64,000 bases of DNA from Agroathelia rolfsii (GCA_018343915.1 JABRWF010000002.1:2046001-2110000), one strand, 5' to 3'. Shown: positions 20,838-34,042, counted from the stretch's first letter. Made by a program: numbers and translations. Notes: generated from the sequence alone by a model not told the origin.

Positions 20838-23800
20838 CCCTGCATTGGAGAGAAGTTATTGATACCCCATTTCTTTGAGTGATAAGGACAATATCTTCTA
20901 CCAAGCAAGGCCAGCTTGTTTCAGGCTATACAAGGCTTTACATAATTGTATTACCATGTGTTCTCCTCCTTTTACTTTGAACCCTTTAGGTTGCTCCATA
21001 TATATCTCCTCTTTGAGATCACTATATAGATATGTGTTATGTATATCAACACCCATGATATGCTAGCCTTGGAGGGCCAATAGTGCTAGCATAAGCTATA
21101 TAGTCTTAAATTGGACAATGGGAGAGAAGATTTTATTGAAATTGATCCCCTTATATTGGGAGAACCCTTTAACCACTAAGCAGGCTTTTTTCTGGCCATC
21201 CAACTTAATGTTGAATACCCATCGGTTCTTAATAGTCTTTTTCCCTTTTGGGAGAGTAACCAGCTCAAAGACTTTATAGCACTTAAGGGCTGATAGTTCC
21301 TTATGGCATACTTCCTTCCAATCTTTTTGATCATTAATACTAAATTTCTCAATGTCTTTAAAGGTCTATTTCCTTACTTTGGACTCTTCTAGAAGTACTC
21401 TTTCCAATTCTGGAATTGCAAATGCCAATAAGGTATTCATTAATAGTGCTCTCTCTTCCTAGCACATATTGGTAAGTTGGATAGTTTTAGGGTGTGAGTC
21501 TATGTCATCACCATGGCGTGCTTATCCAGGTGGCACCAGGTGGGATTCACCAGTAGCTGGCTCATTGTGTGACTTGCTTTACTTACTCAGTAGAGCTGGT
21601 AAAACTTCTCCAGATGTACTAGGACTAGTTAATGAAAGATATCAATTAGAGCTACTAGATCTAATACCAACTATTTGTTTCCAGCTTCTGATGGACTCAA
21701 TTTCCCATTCTATTGTAGATAAGGGTAGCCAGCCATAGATGTTATCACCATACTGGTTAACCAGCCTTCTTTTGCACTGAGAGCGCTGAACTGCAGGCAG
21801 TGATTCTAGATCTAGCCTCTACAAGTCAACTAGGGGTGGCATGGAAGGTCTCTCAGGCTCTAGCTCAGGAAGCAATCCTTATGAAGGCTCTTCTTCCAGT
21901 ATAGGAGGCAAGAGCAGTGGCACAGGGGAAGGTGATCTCAGTGTATGAGGGGAACTCAGTGGGTTGACCAGTAGCACTGCTACAGGGACATAGACACAAA
22001 TTGGTCCTTCATCATCATTGTAATCAATAGAAGGTAGATTTTTAGTGAGATTCTCTCCCTCACTAGGTATATTTCTACCTATTTGGGTTGGCATATGCCA
22101 GTTTTGTGTTTTGCATTTTGGAAATACTTCTTTATCAAAAACAGCTATATAACCTAAAAAGATTGTGTTGTTTTTGGTATGCATAAAGCAGTACCCTTTG
22201 ACACTGAGTTGGCTGCCAAGGTATATCATTAGCTCATTCTAAGGAGCTTGCTTGTTTACTTGGACTACCTCTAGGAGGTATATATATGCATCACAGCTAA
22301 AGATGCAAAGTGTAGAGATATCAGGGACTTCTCCTTTGATAACCTCATGAGGGGTCTTCCAGTGCAATTACCATATGGGGGTGTAGTTGTATATATATAC
22401 TGTGTGCTCTAGGGAAAATTCCTACTAGGAATCTGGGAGATATGCGGCATAGCACATGGCCTTGGCCTTTTCCATCAAGGTGTGGTTAAACCGCTCTACT
22501 CTGCCATTCTGCTGAGGCATATGCAATACACTCTGCAGGATCTCAATTTCTTTTGATCTGAGAAGATCTAAGAATTCAGCCAACTTGTATTTGCCGTCAG
22601 CATCAGACATCTACTGTTTGATTGTAGAATTGAAGTAGTTATTGATCATTGCAATAAAATCATGCATGGTCTTATATGCATCTAACTTCTTCCAAAGGAA
22701 TTTGATCTATCTATACAATATATTGTTATTAAGGAAGGTGATTATATATTTGAACTAGTGATATAATTCAACCAGAAATTCCTTCAGATTAAAATGAATC
22801 TTCTAGAAGGGCTCATTAGTGCATGATTTCATTATTGAAAATGGGTAAGCATGCATTTTTCCTTCTATATAGCCTTTACATGGCTTCTGTTCCTCTTTAG
22901 GGATCTCAATTGCTTCAGGGAAGCCTTAAGTGTGTTGGCATGCTTTCTGAAGCACAGCCTTTGATAGGTGGTCTAGCCAGTAATGTATAATATTGTAGTC
23001 AACAGTATACATGTCCTTACTATACAAAGACACGTGTTTAGATGATGTGGCATCTAGGACAAAAGTAGAGAGGTGGGGGCTAGATAGTCTGCCTTATAAG
23101 AAGGGCTTACAATATCCAGGCTAAAAGAGCTTAAGCCCATTGGCATCACCTAATAGGGTGAACCCATTTTGTAAGAATTGCCCTACAAAGAGCAAATGTA
23201 CTGTACTACTAGGGAGAATGTATACCGGGTGCAGCCAAATTCTCTTTTGTACACCTTTGTTCATTACATCTAAAAAAACAATTCCCATTTTGGATACTAT
23301 CATAGATCCTTTCATGTTTGACATAGAGATAGACTTATTTAGTGGTGCCTCATCTACTAAGTCACTCTTGTAGGGGGTAAAGTGGAGCAATGCTCCAGTA
23401 TCTAATATTTATCTAAATAATTCTTGCTTTTCTTTTCCCTTATATTTCACACACTTTGCAATATCAATAAATCAATACAATTTATTACAAAGAAGCTGTT
23501 GGGGACAGTGTATTCTATGGGGTATGCTACATCATCATCTGTTAGATGCGTTGTTAGTGCAAAGAATTTTTTAGCAAGGGAATGTACTTACATTAATTCC
23601 CACTCAATTTCATCATTAGAACTATAAGAAATTCTTTCTTCAAATGGCATACTTCTGTAACATTTGAGCAGGCATCCTTCTTCAGGGACAAGCTCCTCCA
23701 AAATCTCCATGAGCAATCTTACTTGCTTGTTATACTTGGCTATCTCAATGTCAACAACCTTCTGAGTAGAAACACCCTTCTTTTTAGAGCAGAGTTGGGA

Positions 23801-24865
23801 GACAGCATTTTGGATGCTGGGGAAGAATAGGCCATCTGTGTAATGCAGGTGGGCTGGAGTCCTGAAGAATTGGGTCTAAGTGCTTAGTCTAGCAGCCAAG
23901 AAGCTTGTGATAGAGGTACTAGTAGGTGTAGGAAGCACAGGGAGACTATCCAGCATAATGACATTGGCAAAATTGCCGGTTTCCAAGTCAGAATTATCAT
24001 TGGCTACTTTGGCTTGGGCTTTACCTTTGCCTTTTTTGCTGTAATAGTTCTTCTTTTTATCATTGCCTTTTTGCTGCTGCTGCTTTTAGGGCTGCTACTG
24101 CTAATCAGCTTGCTGGCTGAATTTGGGGTCCTTCCTCTTTTTCTGCACCGCACTAGCCTTTTAGGCCTTCTTCTACAACTTACCTACTCCAGATGACATC
24201 TAGATCTTGGAGCATATTTAGAGCTTCTCCTGGATTTTCTCAAATGTAATATCCAAGTGCTTCTCAATTCCTGCCAGAATAATTTCTTTTATGAAGTCTA
24301 GGCTCTGTGGCAGTACATTGATAAGCTATATGCCCTTGACAAACCTAGGCATATCAACTCCCTGCACATTAATTTGACCAATTAGGTCAGCCAGTTCCTA
24401 AACTGGGACCATAATATCCTTGTTTGGGTTAATAGCAAAGTGGGCCATACATTTCCAAAGTTGAAAGATCAGGATAAGGCCTAGTTGACTAAACTTAGCC
24501 TTCAGGTGTACCCACACAAGGTAGGTATGCCTAAGGTTCTTATACTTATTTACTAGTGATGGTGTGAGTTTGGCCTTAATATATCCCAAGGCAGAGGAAT
24601 TAGCAATGAGCTACTCTTTGTTTACTATCTTCTACTTCTTCTATCATATTGCTTTGTCAGCATCAGGCTTGTCTTCCACTTTGATAAATGGAATGGGTAC
24701 AAAATTTCTGTTGGTAATATAGATCTAATTGCCTATAGCCTGAAGATATGTCTGCATCTTTTTTGACTAGTTGAGGTAGTTGCTGGCACCAGCAAGGGTA
24801 GGCATAGTTGAGAGAAGGGAGGAGGTGCCAGAGGACATTTTGAATATATTCTATAAAAAGCATAA
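20838..24865 (-). pseudogene. Copia A (copy 2) gag-pol relic
   Basis: Minus-strand Ty1/copia polyprotein, more complete than copy 1. From high to low coordinates: gag beginning near 24840, a basic low-complexity gag end near 24000-24200, a protease-like segment at 23121-23390, integrase (QQNGRVERFNHTLMEKAKAM at 22425-22610) and the first half of reverse transcriptase at 20840-21250 (AKGFSQYKGI-like; IYMEQPKGF). The remaining RT, RNase H and the 3' LTR are missing left of 20838. Stops are frequent. The 5' LTR is separated from gag by the Gypsy A insertion at 24866. Confidence 0.87.
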
Positions 24866-25656
24866 TGTCAAGGGTTCACCCTCTTGACCTTATTACAAAG
24901 AACCGTAAGGACAAGTTTTCCCAGACTACAAAAACCTTTATCTATTGAGGTCTTCGTAACGGTACTCTTGGCTTGTTCTTACACGTGATCACTCTTAATT
25001 ACTTGTAGTCTACTCTTACGGTTTCACACCGGTATTCCTTATGTTAATACTAAGGGGCTTCGCGCCTTACTTAGTAGAGAGAGAGAGAGAGAGATGAAGG
25101 GGAAGCAATGGTCTTGGCTAGGCCAAGGGAAATATGAACCCTGAAGGCGAAGATTTGATTAGTTTACTGGGAATACAGAACTGGGTTGTTACTTACCTGA
25201 AGGCGAAGAGAACAAAGCTAAGCCTCCAGGTAAGAACTACATGCACTATTTATATGTTTTCTGAATAGTCCGTGCTGTGCTAGCGAGGCTATGCCACAGT
25301 GGAGTTAGAAGACTTAAAATATCACATGCGGGGGAGAACGTTTACCCTAGCTCCGACGGGCAACCGTTCGGAACGCCGTGGAACGGAGCAGAACCGGTAT
25401 CTGCTAGGAATTGTTCAGTGGATGGAATGTTCTAGTATTCCAGGCTTGTGCGTCTGATGGTTGAATGTAGAAAACGCGCACAGCCTCGTTACCTAATCCT
25501 GTAGTGCAGCACTTAGACACATGAGGGCTAATCATGGGCTCTGCATTGCCTACAGTCTACGCCCTTAGGGGGTAAAAAGGAAAAATAAAGAAATAAGAAA
25601 AGAATTTGTAGTCCAAATAATACAGAAGAAATGCCGAAAAATTCCAACTCATGACA
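24866..25656 (-). repeat. Gypsy A copy 2, 3' LTR
   Basis: 791 bp, plus-strand TGTCAAGGG to CATGACA. It carries a GA dinucleotide run near 25074-25093 that is absent from copy 1 LTRs, marking a subtype. Confidence 0.93.
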
Positions 25657-25667
25657 TTACCCCCTTC

Positions 25668-27190
25668 CTACGGGGATTTCCTCCGGAACATCCCAAGCTC
25701 CCATCCTGCCGAACCGTTCCTAGTTTCCGTAAAATTTTCCAAGGGTCTAAATTTGAGGGATTTGAAGACTGTTGCGTAAAGATGTCTAGGGGCACTAGGG
25801 TTTTTCTTGTGGAAATTCTTGATTAGTGTTTTAGCATTCTTTACGTTTGCTTCTTTTTCCCAAGAATCTTCCCCAGTGTAACCTTTCCATTCAACCAAGT
25901 ATTCTATTTTCTTGGTTCTGCAATTTATTCTTGAATCTTTTATTTTGGAGACCTCGTGTTCTTCTTCTCCCTCTATTTCCACAGGTTCTGGGGGTTTCTG
26001 GTGTCTTTCGGACGGGACATGAGGCTTTAGAAGGGAGACGTGGAAAACATCGTAAATTCCCCAAGTCCGAGGTAGCGCTAAGCGGACTGCCCTTTCTCCA
26101 ACAAGTTCTAGAACCTTATATGGACCTATCCATTCGGCTGAAAGTTTCTTAGACGGTTGTTTTAGTTTAAGGTTCTTTGTACTCAGCCAAGCCTTTTCCC
26201 CAATTATGTACTTGGGTATTTCGGACATGTGCCTGTCGTAAAAGTATTTCATTCGTTTGGCTGTGAGTGTTAGAGCAGCTTTAGCATCTTCCTGACTTTC
26301 TTTCAAGACGGATAAGTAATTTTCTGCCCCTGGAGTTTTCACTTCTTTGGGGGTGATTTCCATCTTCGGGGAGAAGCCGTAGTTAAGCTCAAAGGGGGAC
26401 GTGTCTGTTGCGGATTGTTTCCGATTATTGATGGCGAATTCGGCGGTGCTTAGGAGATCAGACCAGTCGTCTTGTCTGTGAGATACGTAGTGTCGGATAT
26501 ACGCTTCGATCTCTTGATTCATCTGTTCTGTTTGTCCGTCTGATTGGGGATGGTAGGCGGTGGAGATAGAAGTTTTTATTCCCAAAGATTTGTGCACCTC
26601 CCTCATCACCTGACTAGCAAATTGGGGTCCCCTATCCGTAGTCCATTCTTTGGGGAGTCCATGTAATCGGAATATGTTGTCTAGATATAGTTTCGCTACT
26701 CCGGATGCCGTGACCGATTTGTTAGTAGGGATTAGGTGAGTCATTTTGGTGAGCCGGTCCACTACTACTAGTATGCTGTCATATCCGTTTGACAATAGTA
26801 GCTTCACAATCATATCTGCCGTGACATGCTCCCATGGTAGGGATGGGATAGGAAGAGGTAGTAATGGTCCAGTGGGGGCGGTTCGTGAACCTTTGTTCCT
26901 AAGACACTCTATACAGGAGGATACGTATTCGTTTATGGATTTTGTAATTCCTGGCCACCAGTAGTTCCTAGTAACCAGCTCCAGTGTTTTGTGCCTGCCC
27001 GGGTGTCCAGCCGTGAGGGAGTCGTGGTACCTCTGGATGATATCATTGCGTAATTGTTTATCCTTGGGTACATAGATTTTTCCTTGGTAGAGCAGAAGGC
27101 CGTTTTCCTGGTTCCATTCTTCTAATCCCTTTTGGAGCTTGACCGGTCCTAAGTTCTGGATTTTTCCTATTGCCTCAGCTACTTCTATCT
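25668..27190 (-). pseudogene. Gypsy A copy 2 pol, integrase to chromodomain
   Basis: Continuous minus-strand frame for the integrase zinc finger, catalytic core (TADM, TDRGPQF, NQEIEAY) and chromodomain (EYLVEWKGYTGEDSW near 25880). It ends in the same residues as copy 1. The reading frame upstream is severed at 27190 by the Gypsy C solo LTR, so the polyprotein cannot be made whole although this portion is itself open. Confidence 0.9.
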
Positions 27191-28022
27191 TGTCAAGGGT
27201 ACTCTTGACTGCGTAAGGACGTTTGGGCTTGGTGTGCCTACTTTGTCTTTGTACAATCTCGGGCACACTCCTAACACTAATTCAAAGTACCTAAACTAAA
27301 TAATTTTCCCACACACGGATACCCTTTCTTATTGGGGTTCGTATAGGTACTCTCTTACTTAGTTTACGGGGGCTTCACGCGTATGAACACACTATACTTT
27401 TGTGGGGATTTACACCACCACCTATTAAGGAAAAGGGGGAGAGGCTAGGACGGGAAGGCTAGGCCTAAAGTACGAATACCCTGAAGGCGAAGTTTTTAAT
27501 TAGTAATCTACTTTATCGAACATACAAACTCTTTACTTGCCTGAAGGCGAAGAGGTCGAAGCTGAGCTCTTCAGGACAAGTTACATGCTGTATTTATACT
27601 ACTAATTAAGGGTCCGTGCGCAGCTTTGTTGGTCTGTGCGCAGCCGGAGATAGAAGTATGAATGTGGCAATGCAGGGGAAGAATGTTTAGCCTAACTCCA
27701 CCGGGCATCCGTGTGGAGCTCCTTGCGGAGTGGTACCGGTAACCGTTAGGAATTATTCTTAGGAGGAAGGCTATGTTCCTAGGCTGTGCGTGATGATGAA
27801 GAGGAAAGCGCATAGCCCCGAGATTACTCCTGTGACGTGCGGCTTGGAACACGTGAGGGCCAATCAGGTGACCACAGCACTGCCCACAGTCCACGCCCTA
27901 AAGGGTAATTTTGATAAGGAAAGTAGAAAGAAAAATAAAGAAAATGATAGAACAAAAGAAATATGAGTCCAAATATTACAAGAAATATACCGAAAAATCG
28001 GCAAAATTTCCATCTCATGACA
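27191..28022 (-). repeat. Gypsy C solo LTR in Gypsy A pol
   Basis: 832 bp, plus-strand TGTCAAGGG to CATGACA, with target duplication TATCT (27186-27190 and 28023-28027). Copy 1 is uninterrupted at this site. It is CpG-rich and therefore young, and it preserves the ancestral self-primer AGCTTCGACCT (minus strand, near 27546-27556). It is the best reference for the decayed Gypsy C LTRs elsewhere. Confidence 0.93.
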
Positions 28023-30065
28023 TATCTCTTTATCGCTTCTCCTGATTCTGTCCAAAATAGCCGTTTCCCCGTTGATAACTACGTGACCCCTTCTGGCGGC
28101 GTTAATCCGGAACATTTCTGGTTTTAGAATGACTTGGTCTCGGTTGTCCATTTCATCCTTGATTGCCATGTCTGGTCTTCGTGACAATGGGTCTGCTCTT
28201 CCGTTTTCCGATCCTTTTTGGTATAGAATCACGAACCGGAATTTGGACAGAAATAGGGACCACCTCGCTTGTCTTCTGGTGAGATTCCTTGCCGTTTGCC
28301 AATACTCTAAATTCTTGTGGTCTGTTCGGATTTCAAAAGGTTCTGGTAGTCCGATGAGGTAGTGTCGCCAAGCATCAAGTGCGCGGATGATTCCAAGCAT
28401 CTCCTTATCCCAAATATCATAATTTCTCTCTGCTTGATTCATTGATTGGGAGAGGAAGGCTACCGGTTGCCATATACCGTTACTGTTCTGTTGTAGTAGT
28501 ACAGCTCCGGTGGCATAGCTAGATGCGTCGGTCTCGATCCTTGTTCTGGCTGATTGGTTATACCCCATGAGGACCGGGGCGGTGGTAAAGGCCGTTTTTA
28601 GTTTGTCAAAGGAGTTCTGTTCCTCGGTTCCCCATATCCATTCTACTTTTCCGGTTAAGCGGTCTAGGGGTTTACAGATTTTCCCGAAGTCCTTTACAAA
28701 TCTTCGGTAGTAGTTGGCGAGACCTCTAAATTGCCTTACTTCTGACACTTTTGATGGTGTTGGCCAGTTTAGGATAGCCGTGACCTTTTCTGGGCTCATA
28801 CGAATTTGTCCTTGTGATACCAGGGCTCCTAAAATATCTACTTCTGGAACATTGTACTCGAATTTGTCCAGATTTGCAAAGAGGTCGTTGTCTTTTAATT
28901 TTCTGAGCACCTGGATAGTGGTATCCCTTAAGTCGGACTCCGTATTTCCTCCGATTATGATGTTGTCAATGTAGTGGACTATTTTTCCGGTCTGAGATAG
29001 TTCGTACATTAGGTCATCCATCATAGTTTGCATGGTGGCTGGGGCATTGCAAAGGCCAAAGGTCATTACTGTGGGTTCGTACAACCCCAGATTAGTGATG
29101 AATGCTGCCTTATACTCGTCTCCCTCCCTTATTCTAATGTTGTTGAATCCCCATCTTAAGTCAATTTTTGCAAATGTCTTGAAACGGGTCATCTTGTCTT
29201 GTAGTTCGGAGATAAGGGGAAGTGGGTATGAATTCTCAATTGTTGCCGCATTCAGCTTTCGGTAATCCTGGACTGGTCGTAGGGATCCGTTCTTTTTTGG
29301 AACAAAGAACATTGGTGCAGATATCGGGCTTTCGGACTTCCTAATGTATCCCTTTTCCAAATTCTCTTTTAGGTATTCTCTAAGAGCTTCGGTTTCTTGC
29401 GGGGATAGAGAATAGGCCCTGCTTCTTCTAAGCACAGCATCGGGTTTCAGATCGATTTTATGATCCCAAGGTTTTCGAGTGGGAAGTCGGAAGGATTCTT
29501 GTTTAGAGAAAACTGAGGCGAGGTTACCTATCCAATTGGGTAAGACAGGTGTTGCACTGGAGCTTATTCTAGCTTCTGTTTTGACGTATACATCGGCTTT
29601 AGCCCAGTTGATGGTGGGGTTTTCCACCCTCAGCCAATCTATCCCTAGGATAACGTTTTCTAATCCTATGTCTGTTACTAGGAATGGGAGTTTCCTTCGT
29701 TTTTCACCGATCGTTGTGTCCAAGACTACCATACTTGTTATTTCACCAGCAGAGTTGCCAGAATTGTCGATATTGTATAGAGGAATTGGGGAGGGAAGGG
29801 AAATTGTTCTTATTTTGTTTTTCTTTACAAAGTCGTAATGTACAAAAGAAGACGAGGCACCAGAATCTATCATAGCAGAAGTAGATATGTCTGAAAGTCC
29901 ATGGAACATAAGAGGGATTTTGAGGTGCTGCCCATTCGCACCCAAAATTATCGCAGAGGAAGAGGAAGAGAGAGAAAAAGAAGAAGAAGAAATGATTGAA
30001 GAGAAGCGATTAGAAAGGAATTGGTCAGAGTGAATGGCCCTTTCATCTGACCCTAATGAAAACCC
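28023..30065 (-). pseudogene. Gypsy A copy 2 pol, protease to RNase H
   Basis: Minus-strand frame entered by -1 slippage at the heptamer 30065-30059. It holds the Ser-rich linker, MIDSGASS protease motif (near 29870), RT and RNase H (ETDASSYATG near 28540). The RT box reads YIDN: the second catalytic Asp is Asn (codon at 28962-28964), a single G-to-A change expected to abolish polymerase activity. The frame runs into the inserted LTR before the integrase. Confidence 0.92.
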
Positions 30066-31204
30066 ATTTGATCTTTTAACGCAGCCATTGCCATGGCTTG
30101 GTCTTCGATCATTTGTTGCAGGTCTTGGGTTGTTAAGTTGGATGCACTGGCTCCGTCTGTGCGGGACAACAAGGTAGTAGCAGCTGGGGTTGCTGTACTT
30201 GCCTGGATTCTAGCGGGGTTGCGAGGGGGTATAGGGGGTGCTTGCTGGCGAGGCTTCCTTGGGTTTGTGCATGTGGACGCAAAGTGTCCAAATTCTTGGC
30301 AATTGTAGCACTACACCGTGCTTTTGTCGCAAGGGGGTCGGGAAAAAGAGGGAGAAGGGGCGAATGAAGGGCTGGCGGCGTTTATTGTAATAGGATTGGT
30401 TGCCGTCCCTTGGTTCGGTTGGTATTGTGGTTTTCTCCATCCATCTTTCCATCCTCCGATTGACCTAAGCAAATCCTCGGCTTCTGAAGCGGCATCAATC
30501 AGGGCTTCTAAGGATTCCTTCCTCTCTTTTGGGTATCCGGCGACAATGGTTTTGACCTTTTGATTTAGGTTATCGAAAAACCTGTTTTTCTGGTCAAAGT
30601 CCGATAGCTCGGTTTGGGAGGCCAGGGTTTGGAACCTGGTTACGTATTCTGCTACCGAGGAGGAGCCTTGGTAAAGTCCTTGTAACTGCCTGAATGCTTG
30701 TCGCCCAAAGTCTCGAGCTCCGTATAAAGCCTTGAACCGGGTAAAGAAACTTTCGAAGCGGAAGTCCTTAGTTCGGATTTCTAGAACGAATTTGGTAGCC
30801 CAAGCTTTGGCAGGTCCGTCGAGAAGTCCGAAAAGCAACCGTGCCTTCATTGCTTTGGTATTGTACACATTTGGGTTCATTTCCAGGTAGTTTTCAAACC
30901 CGGCGACAAAGGTTCGGTATTCATCCCATTTTCCGGTGAACTTGGTGGGTTTATCTCCGATTTCTTTTGTTGACGACCCTCCGGCTATTACTTGTCCGGT
31001 GCTGGTAGTTTCGATCTGAATGGGTCGTTGAGCAATGTTTGCTAGTTCCCTTTGTGAGTTTTGGATAGCCTCTAAGGCTTCCGTGAGTCTTGTTTGGTTT
31101 TCTTCTAGCGCGGCAAATATGCGCATGATTTCTTCGGTAGTCATGCTACTACCGGTTGGCGTTGTGGAGGGGTCCGACGCCGTACCACGAGTTCGCCTAG
31201 ACAT
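30053..31204 (-). pseudogene. Gypsy A copy 2 gag with internal TAG
   Basis: Same start and domain order as copy 1 (383 codons plus stop if read through). A TAG at 30311-30313 replaces the Gln codon immediately before the CCHC knuckle, so the product would be a 297-aa Gag lacking the RNA-binding knuckle. The change is CAG to TAG (CpA to TpA). Confidence 0.92.
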
Positions 31205-31726
31205 GGCTTAATTTGTTGGTTGGAAGGGTGATTGGTGGGTTGGAGAGGGGTAGCTAAGAACTAAGAGCATAATTCGTTTTTCTTCGTCACCCTGGTTAGG
31301 GTTACCAATGCGGTGGACGGGATTTTTCTTCTTCTGCCAGGGCTAGAGCTTGCCCGTATAGTAATCACGCAAAAATCACTCAAAGTGGTAAGGCAGGGGA
31401 GGGTGGTAAAAGGTGCCTCTCACGCTTAGCAATAATAAACTTTGACTCCTAGAGAGGAGCTCCTAGAACACGGGACGTGTGAGGTCCTTTCTGTGCTTCG
31501 GATACAGCCAATAAATCGGGAAGATTGTTTTCCCTATTATTGTCTAGACGGGGTTGTAAATAGGCTTTGGAGGGCACTATACAATTGCTTCCCAAAGTAG
31601 TTTATTGCTTACGTGCTCAGAAAATGTTCTTTTTTGAAATTTTAGAAAACTGCTCTTCGTGTGCGATCGTCACTCGCACCTTCTCAGACCGTGGAAGTCC
31701 GAGGGAACTTGGTAGCTTTGTTCTAA
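31205..31726 (-). other. Gypsy A copy 2 leader with primer-binding site
   Basis: Non-coding. The complement of the self-primer lies at 31714-31724 (minus strand AGAACAAAGCT); the LTR counterpart is at 32070-32080. Both are intact. Confidence 0.75.
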
Positions 31727-32517
31727 TGTCAAGGGTTCACCCTCTTGACCTTATTACAAAGAACCGTAAGGACAAGTTTTCCCAGACTACAAAAACCTTT
31801 ATCTATTGAGGTCTTCGTAACGGTACTCTTGGCTTGTTCTTACACGTGATCACTCTTAATTACTTGTAGTCTACTCTTACGGTTTCACACCGGTATTCCT
31901 TATGTTAATACTAAGGAGCTTTGCGCCTTACTTAGTAGAGAGAGAGAGAGAGAGATGAAGGGGAAGCGATGGTCTTGGCTAGGCCAAGGGAAATATGAAC
32001 CCTGAAGGCGAAGATTTGATTAGTTTACTGGGAATACAGAACTGGGTTGTTACTTACCTGAAGGCGAAGAGAACAAAGCTAAGCCTCCAGGTAAGAACTA
32101 CATGCACTATTTATATGTTTTCTGAATAGTCCGTGCTGTGCTAGCGAGGCTATGCCACAGTGGAGTTAGAAGACTTAAAATATCACATGCGGGGGAGAAC
32201 GTTTACCCTAGCTCCAACGGGCAACCGTTCGGAACGCCGTGGAACGGAGCAGAACCGGTATCTGCTAGGAATTGTTCAGTGGATGGAATGTTCTAGTATT
32301 CCAGACTTGTGCGTCTGATGGTTGAATGTAGAAAACGCGCACAGCCTCGTTACCTAATCCTGTAGCGCAGCACTTAGACACATGAGGGCCAATCATGGGC
32401 TCTGCATTGCCTACAGTCTACGCCCTTAGGGGGTAAAAAGGAAAAATAAAGAAATAAGAAAAGAATTTGTAGTCCAAATAATACAGAAGAAATGCCGAAA
32501 AATTCCAACTCATGACA
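31727..32517 (-). repeat. Gypsy A copy 2, 5' LTR
   Basis: 791 bp. It differs from the 3' LTR at roughly seven transitions, several of them CpG against TpG or CpA, and is followed by the CATAA duplication. Confidence 0.93.
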
Positions 32518-32526
32518 CATAACATT

Positions 32527-33056
32527 TGGCCAGCCTATGTACATATAAAGGAATCACACAAAATGGAATTTAAAATAAGAACTACCTAAGTGGCATACTA
32601 AGAAGCACAGCTGCCCAAACTACATATATGGGAGTTCAGACCCTGCTACCCACAGGGCATGAGGTTGCACATCCTGTGTATACAAGGCTTATAACCTGAT
32701 GAATGGCACCAGTCCTAAGACTGGCAATACATACATCTGGCTGCCACTGCACTGTATACTACATTACATGGTGTACTACCACTACTATACTTATATACTA
32801 CACTATACTATATACACTAGCTAATATATTTATTAGACTTATATAGGTGAGGGGTGATAAGCAGTAAGGCTTATATATATGTATAGGTGTAAGGTAGTGG
32901 TGGTAGTTCAGGTATAAAAACTATTGTTATTAGAGTACGTTACTTGCTTTGTATATATATGTATGTTAAAGCTCCTACTGAATATTGGAGCTCTGCTCCA
33001 ATTTCCCTTGTTGTATCTTTAGCACAGCTACTAGGGCATTCCATATAGTCACAACA
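32527..33056 (-). repeat. Copia A copy 2, 5' LTR
   Basis: 530 bp homologous to 4014-4548, from TGGCCAGCC to CACAACA on the plus strand. Gypsy A inserted 10 nt outside it, in the gag leader. A 60-bp stretch 33057-33116 to the right has no recognised content. Confidence 0.85.
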
Positions 33057-33116
33057 TTACTGACAATAAATATCAAGGAGAACTATCTTATATGTTAGGC
33101 TTAAGCTGGTGCTGAC

Positions 33117-34042
33117 TGTCATAAGTAGGATATTTTTGCAGATTTTCCTGTTATTTTCTTGTAATATTTGGACCACTATTTCTTTTGTTTTCTTATTTTC
33201 TTTGTTTTTCCTTATAAGATTACCCTTTAGGGCATGGACTATGGGCAGTGCAGTGGTCACCTGATTGGCCCTTATGTGTTCCAAGCTACATATCATAGGA
33301 GTAATCTCAGGACTGTGCATCTTTTTCTTCATCATCATGTACAGTCTAGGAACATAGCCTTCCTTTCCTGAGTAATTCCTAATGATTACTGGTACCCTTC
33401 TAGAAATAGAAGTCTATATGGATGCCCAGTGGAGTTAGGCAAAATATTCTTCCCCTGCATTGCCACCTTTTATATTTCTACTTCTGGCTATGCACAGACC
33501 ATTAAGGCTGTATATAGACCCTTCTCAGTAGTATAAAAAGAGTATGTAACTTATTCTAAAGAGCCTAGCTTTGACCTCTTTGCCTTCAGGCAAGTATGAG
33601 GTTGTATTCAATAAATAGATTACTAATAACACTTTGCCTTCAGGGTTAACTCATAGGCCTAGCACCCTATCTTAGCTACCTCTTTCCCCTCTTTTCTACT
33701 TGGTGGCAGTGTAAATCCCTATAAGTGTGTAAAACTAAGCAAACAAGTAAATTGTAAGAATTTAAGGAGAGTACCTAGAGGCCCTCAATAGATAAAGAGT
33801 TTACCTCTGTAGGAAAACTTACCTTCTTAGGTACTTTAATCTAAGTGTTAAAGTTGATTTATTGATTTATAGGATAAGTAGGCCTACCACACCCAATGTT
33901 ATATAAGTCAAGGAGTCAACCCTTGACATTAGGTTGAAGCTACCAGATTCCTTGGACTCCTATAGTCTAAGAAGGTATGAGTGATGATTACACACAAAGA
34001 GCACCCTATTTTCCTTTTTACAAAAATATTCTACTCATGACA
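33117..34042 (+). mobile_element. Aberrant Gypsy C insertion: LTR, leader, inverted LTR tip
   Basis: The LTR runs 33117-33928 (812 bp), followed by the AGGTTGAAGCT primer-binding site (33931-33941) and about 75-90 nt of leader. The last roughly 26 nt are an inverted copy of the LTR start (reverse complement begins TGTCATGAGTAG). A perfect 5-bp duplication CTGAC flanks it (33112-33116 and 34043-34047). There is no gag, pol or 3' LTR. The junction lies in a shared CAAAAA. It appears to have integrated as a defective cDNA. Confidence 0.8.

Larger units (their letters stand above)
24866..32517 (-). mobile_element. Gypsy A chromovirus, copy 2 (7652 bp with a nested solo LTR)
   Basis: Flanked by the 5-bp duplication CATAA (24861-24865 and 32518-32522) in the Copia A 5' LTR/leader region. 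Subtracting the nested LTR and its duplication gives about 6815 bp, matching copy 1. The two LTRs differ at about seven positions, all transitions. Defects: TAG in gag (30311-30313), RT active site D-to-N (28962-28964), and the pol-splitting LTR at 27191-28022. Confidence 0.95.

Noticed and set aside
22425..22610. Separate small gene with an integrase-like sequence
   Set aside because: It is an open stretch of the Copia A copy 2 integrase, collinear with the rest of that broken polyprotein.
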